From the NCBI GenBank assembly GCA_023269865.1, contig JAGDWR010000030.1:1-8331 (forward strand): 8,331 nucleotides of DNA. Reading direction: 5' to 3'. This document shows positions 6,369 to 8,331 of the stretch, one piece after another; the first letter of the stretch is position 1, and every line of letters starts with the position of its first letter. A program made the translations under genes and the position numbers. The notes under the pieces are model-generated. The model searched no databases. It saw only the letters and a list, made by a program, of their open reading frames with translations, and was not told the DNA's origin. The stretch is from Candidatus Methanodesulfokora sp. (GTDB lineage Archaea; Korarchaeota; Korarchaeia; Korarchaeales; Korarchaeaceae).

Positions 6369-7109
6369 TTATCTAGCAGTTTCTCCTCCATCAATGACAA
6401 CACAAGTTCCAGTTATGTAAGATGATTCCTTTGAAGCCAAAAAGGCAAATAAAGCAGCTATTTCCTCGGGAGAAGCGTGTCTTCCAATTGGTATTGTCTT
6501 GTTCACTTCTTCTATCATCTCAGGTGTATATTCAGCTAGCTGCATCGGAGTTAATACATACCCGGGACATACAGCAACTACTTTCAGCCATGGAGCGAAC
6601 TCCAGCGCCAAAGTTTTAGCTAGAAGGATCACTCCTGCTTTTGAAGCATTATAATGGGCGTAATATGGATGACCCCTCATCCCGTTGGTGGAGGCTGTGA
6701 ACAAAATTACACCCTCCTTCTGTTTTATCATCATTCTTATGGCCTCTTTGGCACATAGGAAGGCACCAGTAAGATTGACATCTATTACCCTTTTCCACTC
6801 CTCATAGCTCATCTCAAGAAAAGGCGTCCTGTAGCTTATGCCTGCATTAGCAATTAAGACATCTAAACCGCCCAACTTTCTTTCCACCTCGTGAAATGCC
6901 TCTGAGATTTGATCCGGAGAGGATACATCAGCTGCAAATCCTCCCTCTATTTTTGGATTTTCCTGCAGGACTTTCTTCAGACCCTCCTCATTTACATCTA
7001 TTACGAAAACCCTAGAACCCTCATCTACGAATCTCTTGGCAGTTGCAAGCCCTATCCCACTAGCAGCCCCGGTGATCACAACTCTCTTACCCACAAGATC
7101 CCGGTACAT
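6369..7109 (-). CDS. Short-chain dehydrogenase/reductase (second SDR, NAD-type)
   Basis: A 246-residue classical SDR. It has TGAASGIG (13-20), Asp38 in VIDVN after strand beta-2, which favours NAD(H), NAG (88-90), VNLTG (111-115), Ser140 in TASTNG, the Tyr153-Lys157 pair in HYNASK, PG (182-183) and the C-terminal ITGTCVVIDGGE typical of the FabG-like branch. It differs clearly from the SDR at 1492, so the two are not a recent duplication. It converges on the kinase gene with only 2 nt between the two stops, which argues against a long untranslated tail on either mRNA. The ATG at 7109 has no clear Shine-Dalgarno site; a TATA-like box about 32 nt upstream predicts a leader of roughly 6 nt. Its position beside the gcvP-like operon hints at a related substrate, but opposite orientation makes this weaker than for the first SDR. 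Confidence 0.92.
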   Translation of the reverse strand: MYRDLVGKRVVITGAASGIGLATAKRFVDEGSRVFVIDVNEEGLKKVLQENPKIEGGFAADVSSPDQISEAFHEVERKLGGLDVLIANAGISYRTPFLEMSYEEWKRVIDVNLTGAFLCAKEAIRMMIKQKEGVILFTASTNGMRGHPYYAHYNASKAGVILLAKTLALEFAPWLKVVAVCPGYVLTPMQLAEYTPEMIEEVNKTIPIGRHASPEEIAALFAFLASKESSYITGTCVVIDGGETAR

Positions 7110-7137
7110 AGCTATCCTAGCTTAAAGGGAGATCTGG

Positions 7138-7162
7138 AAATAAATGTTTCACCAATGTTTCA
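7138..7162 (-). promoter_or_regulatory. SDR promoter: TATA box with an abutting 9-bp direct repeat
   Basis: On the minus strand TTTATTT (7138-7144) is a TATA-like box centred near 7141, predicting transcription near 7115. Directly upstream, and overlapping it by two bases, are two perfect copies of TGAAACATT at 7143-7151 and 7154-7162. They are separated by 2 nt, so they repeat every 11 bp, or one helical turn. This looks like a site for a transcription factor. Confidence 0.45.
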
Positions 7163-7186
7163 GTAGCGAATCTATTTGAAAATAAT

Positions 7187-7435
7187 TTAAGATGACTTTA
7201 CTATATTATAATAGGATTTAATAGCTCCTCTGTTCAACAGCAGGTGAAACACCAGCACCGCAACAGTGATAAAGGCTGATAACATGTGAATCTGTCTCCA
7301 TGTCTCCTTTCCGTAATAGTAACCTGATCTAGGACCTCTTGGGGCAAAGTAGACTACAAGCCCGCTCAATATAGTAAAAGCTCCTAGGATCAAAAGCAGC
7401 AAGAAGACAGCCATCCTGAGATAAACCATGCTCAT
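7187..7435 (-). CDS. Small two-helix membrane protein, DUF4405-like
   Basis: An 82-residue membrane protein with two hydrophobic segments: about residues 8-30 (MAVFLLLLILGAFTILSGLV) and 49-68 (IHMLSAFITVAVLVFHLLLN). Between them is a short polar loop, PRGPRSGYYYGKETW. The pattern SGLVVYFAP, then WRQIH, then VFHLLLN matches DUF4405-type proteins, which resemble part of a b-type cytochrome. His50 and His64 could face each other as haem or quinone-site ligands, but haem binding is not shown. No signal peptide or partner redox gene is seen. The ATG at 7435 lies about 26 nt from a TATA element, predicting a leaderless mRNA; a second ATG at 7429 is possible. It diverges from the MoaD-like gene with an apparently shared promoter region. 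Confidence 0.7.
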   Translation of the reverse strand: MSMVYLRMAVFLLLLILGAFTILSGLVVYFAPRGPRSGYYYGKETWRQIHMLSAFITVAVLVFHLLLNRGAIKSYYNIVKSS

Positions 7436-7450
7436 ATGCTGCGTAGAAGA

Positions 7451-7470
7451 AAAAAATTATAAATACTTTT
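7451..7470. promoter_or_regulatory. Shared divergent TATA region for the DUF4405-like and MoaD-like genes
   Basis: The plus strand contains TTATAAATA at 7457-7465, centred near 7461, within a longer A/T tract. The complement reads TATTTATAA and is also TATA-like. The DUF4405-like ATG (7435) lies 26 nt to one side and the GTG (7485) 24 nt to the other, so one element could place transcription at each start codon. Confidence 0.5.
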
Positions 7471-7484
7471 TCGTTAAGTTCAGT

Positions 7485-7766
7485 GTGCCGGGCACTGTGA
7501 AGTTCAGGTTCTACCTGACAGCTAGAGAGGTGATAGGATCAAAGGAGCTCCTTCTACAGGTAGATGAGATGAAGCTAAACAGAGCCATGGAGCTGCTGAG
7601 GAAAAAACTGGGGGAAAAAGCATCTGTTATATTCGACAGCGATGGAAACTTAAAGCCCTATTACACCGTTCTAGTGAATGGGAAGGTTGCCAGGTCCATG
7701 GAGATTGAGCTTAGCGATGGATCTGAGATACAACTTCTGCCTCCAGTGGGCGGTGGCTTAAGCTGA
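7485..7766 (+). CDS. MoaD/ThiS-family ubiquitin-like sulfur carrier protein
   Basis: A 93-residue beta-grasp protein: FRFYLTAREVIGSKELLLQ, then MELLRKKLGEKASVIFD, YYTVLVNGKV, IELSDGSEIQLLPPVGGG. These are the MoaD hallmarks, including the LVNG turn, the D-G-S-E-I stretch before the last strand and the PPVGG end. Family members carry sulfur as a C-terminal thiocarboxylate for molybdopterin, tungstopterin or tRNA thiolation, or are attached to proteins (archaeal SAMPs). The longer ATG start at 7428 lies upstream of the TATA box and is unlikely; GTG 7485 is placed as a leaderless start. GTG 7497 (MKFRFYL) is the alternative. The chain ends GGGLS rather than GG, so two or three residues would have to be removed before activation, if it is activated at all. 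No adenylating MoeB/UbaA-like gene is in the window. Confidence 0.83.
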   Translation: MPGTVKFRFYLTAREVIGSKELLLQVDEMKLNRAMELLRKKLGEKASVIFDSDGNLKPYYTVLVNGKVARSMEIELSDGSEIQLLPPVGGGLS

Positions 7767-7919
7767 ATACTGTGGACATTTGAAGCTGACCTAGCTCTTT
7801 CATGGATCTTCTGAAATAGCTCTGAACTCGACAGCATCTTGAAAAGTTATAGCTATCCATATCCGATCTTTCCTCATGAAAAGAGCTCTGTGGAACTCAA
7901 AAATAGACCTCTTTCTAAA

Positions 7920-8303
7920 CTACAGTTGCACATAACCGTACCACTTCCTCTCAATTTTCCTGCTCTTCATATAATTGACGCACCTCTCCCTAATCTCATG
8001 GAATGTACCATCATCCACTATGACAATCCCATCAGCGCATATCTCCCAGATAAGGGGATTTTCCTCGGATATCTCATTTAATGAGAGACAAACAGGCTCA
8101 ATAGGTTTTTTATAACTCCAATTTTCCAGGATGGGGCGCAATCTGTCCTCCATTCTCATTCCGGAGAAATCATCTGATATGAAGAGCACGTCCACATCGC
8201 TCCAGGGCAGAGCCTCTCCTCTTGCATGGGAGCCGAAGAGGACAACTGATCTCACTTTAAATGGGATTTTCCTCAGAAGCTCAGCTATCTCCCTTTCTAT
8301 CAT
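7920..8303 (-). CDS. MNT-type nucleotidyltransferase (minimal DNA polymerase beta-like; probable HEPN-MNT antitoxin)
   Basis: A 127-residue protein of the pol beta superfamily. VVLFGSHARGEALPWSDVDVL (20-40) contains the exact GS-X10-DXD signature (Gly24, Ser25, Asp36, Asp38), with Glu69 in PIEPVCLS as a likely third metal ligand, so it appears catalytically intact. Minimal nucleotidyltransferases of this type pair with HEPN proteins as toxin-antitoxin modules; in some, the MNT partner silences the HEPN RNase by adding AMP. Here the start ATG overlaps the stop of an upstream gene (ATGA) whose last codons are at the window edge, as expected of such a pair. The C-terminal KSRKIERKWYGYV is basic and aromatic and goes beyond the minimal domain. 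It converges on the MoaD-like gene across about 150 nt of non-coding sequence. A kanamycin-type transferase is much less likely at this size. Confidence 0.85.
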   Translation of the reverse strand: MIEREIAELLRKIPFKVRSVVLFGSHARGEALPWSDVDVLFISDDFSGMRMEDRLRPILENWSYKKPIEPVCLSLNEISEENPLIWEICADGIVIVDDGTFHEIRERCVNYMKSRKIERKWYGYVQL

Positions 8304-8331
8304 TTAAGATTCCTCTCAACGAAATCAACAA
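8300..8331 (-). CDS. Last codons of a gene upstream of the nucleotidyltransferase (possible HEPN protein)
   Basis: Reading the minus strand from the edge gives VDFVERNLK and a TGA that overlaps the nucleotidyltransferase ATG by 4 nt (ATGA, 8300-8303). A GAGAGG about 10 nt before that ATG could serve as its Shine-Dalgarno site. The overlap argues for a real upstream gene. HEPN proteins often end in a helix with a similar F-V-E pattern and commonly precede MNT genes, but nine residues cannot identify a family. Confidence 0.4.
   Translation of the reverse strand, partial: VDFVERNLK

Noticed and set aside
7428..7484. ATG 7428 as start of the MoaD-like protein
   Set aside because: It is upstream of the TATA box, and the added residues (CCVEEKNYKYFF) do not fit the family's N-terminus.
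7839..8081. 80-residue plus-strand open frame across the 3' end of the nucleotidyltransferase
   Set aside because: Mostly antisense to the conserved nucleotidyltransferase gene, Pro/Leu-rich, with no promoter or Shine-Dalgarno site.

Overview
The window reads as chromosomal DNA of a thermophilic archaeon, probably from the crenarchaeal/TACK side, though the species cannot be named from this sequence. Four things point that way: a fragment of an archaeal/eukaryal-type tryptophanyl-tRNA synthetase; archaeal TATA boxes about 26 nt ahead of several first genes, some apparently leaderless; GGTGA Shine-Dalgarno sites ahead of the internal operon genes; and heavy use of AGA/AGG and ATA codons. There are no rRNA or tRNA genes, insertion sequences or CRISPR repeats.

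Layout. Positions 1-671 (minus strand) hold the 5' part of trpS, with a suspicious extra G at its start, and a 77-residue winged-helix protein. Positions 672-1060 have no intact gene, but the minus strand carries several broken open segments that look like a decayed gene. Positions 1061-1351 (minus) encode a small ferritin-like protein that resembles the cargo domain of archaeal encapsulins. Positions 1492-6366 (plus) form a tight four-gene operon: an SDR dehydrogenase, two proteins of the glycine decarboxylase P-protein family (GcvPA-like and GcvPB-like), and an ATP-NAD/AcoX-type kinase. A second SDR (6369-7109, minus) faces it tail to tail with 2 nt between the stops. Next come a two-helix DUF4405-like membrane protein and a MoaD/ThiS-like ubiquitin-fold protein, which diverge from what looks like one shared TATA region. 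At the right edge is a MNT-type nucleotidyltransferase that overlaps the last codons of an upstream gene, an arrangement like a HEPN-MNT toxin-antitoxin pair.

The operon is the main point of interest. The P-protein pair keeps the PLP lysine motif (NLHKTF) and the two-subunit organisation. Several motifs normally conserved in glycine decarboxylase are replaced in both subunits, and neither gcvH nor gcvT is present in the window. Together with a dehydrogenase and a small-molecule/NAD kinase, this suggests an uncharacterised PLP-dependent decarboxylation or C-C cleavage pathway rather than the ordinary glycine cleavage system. That is inference; the family assignments themselves are firm.
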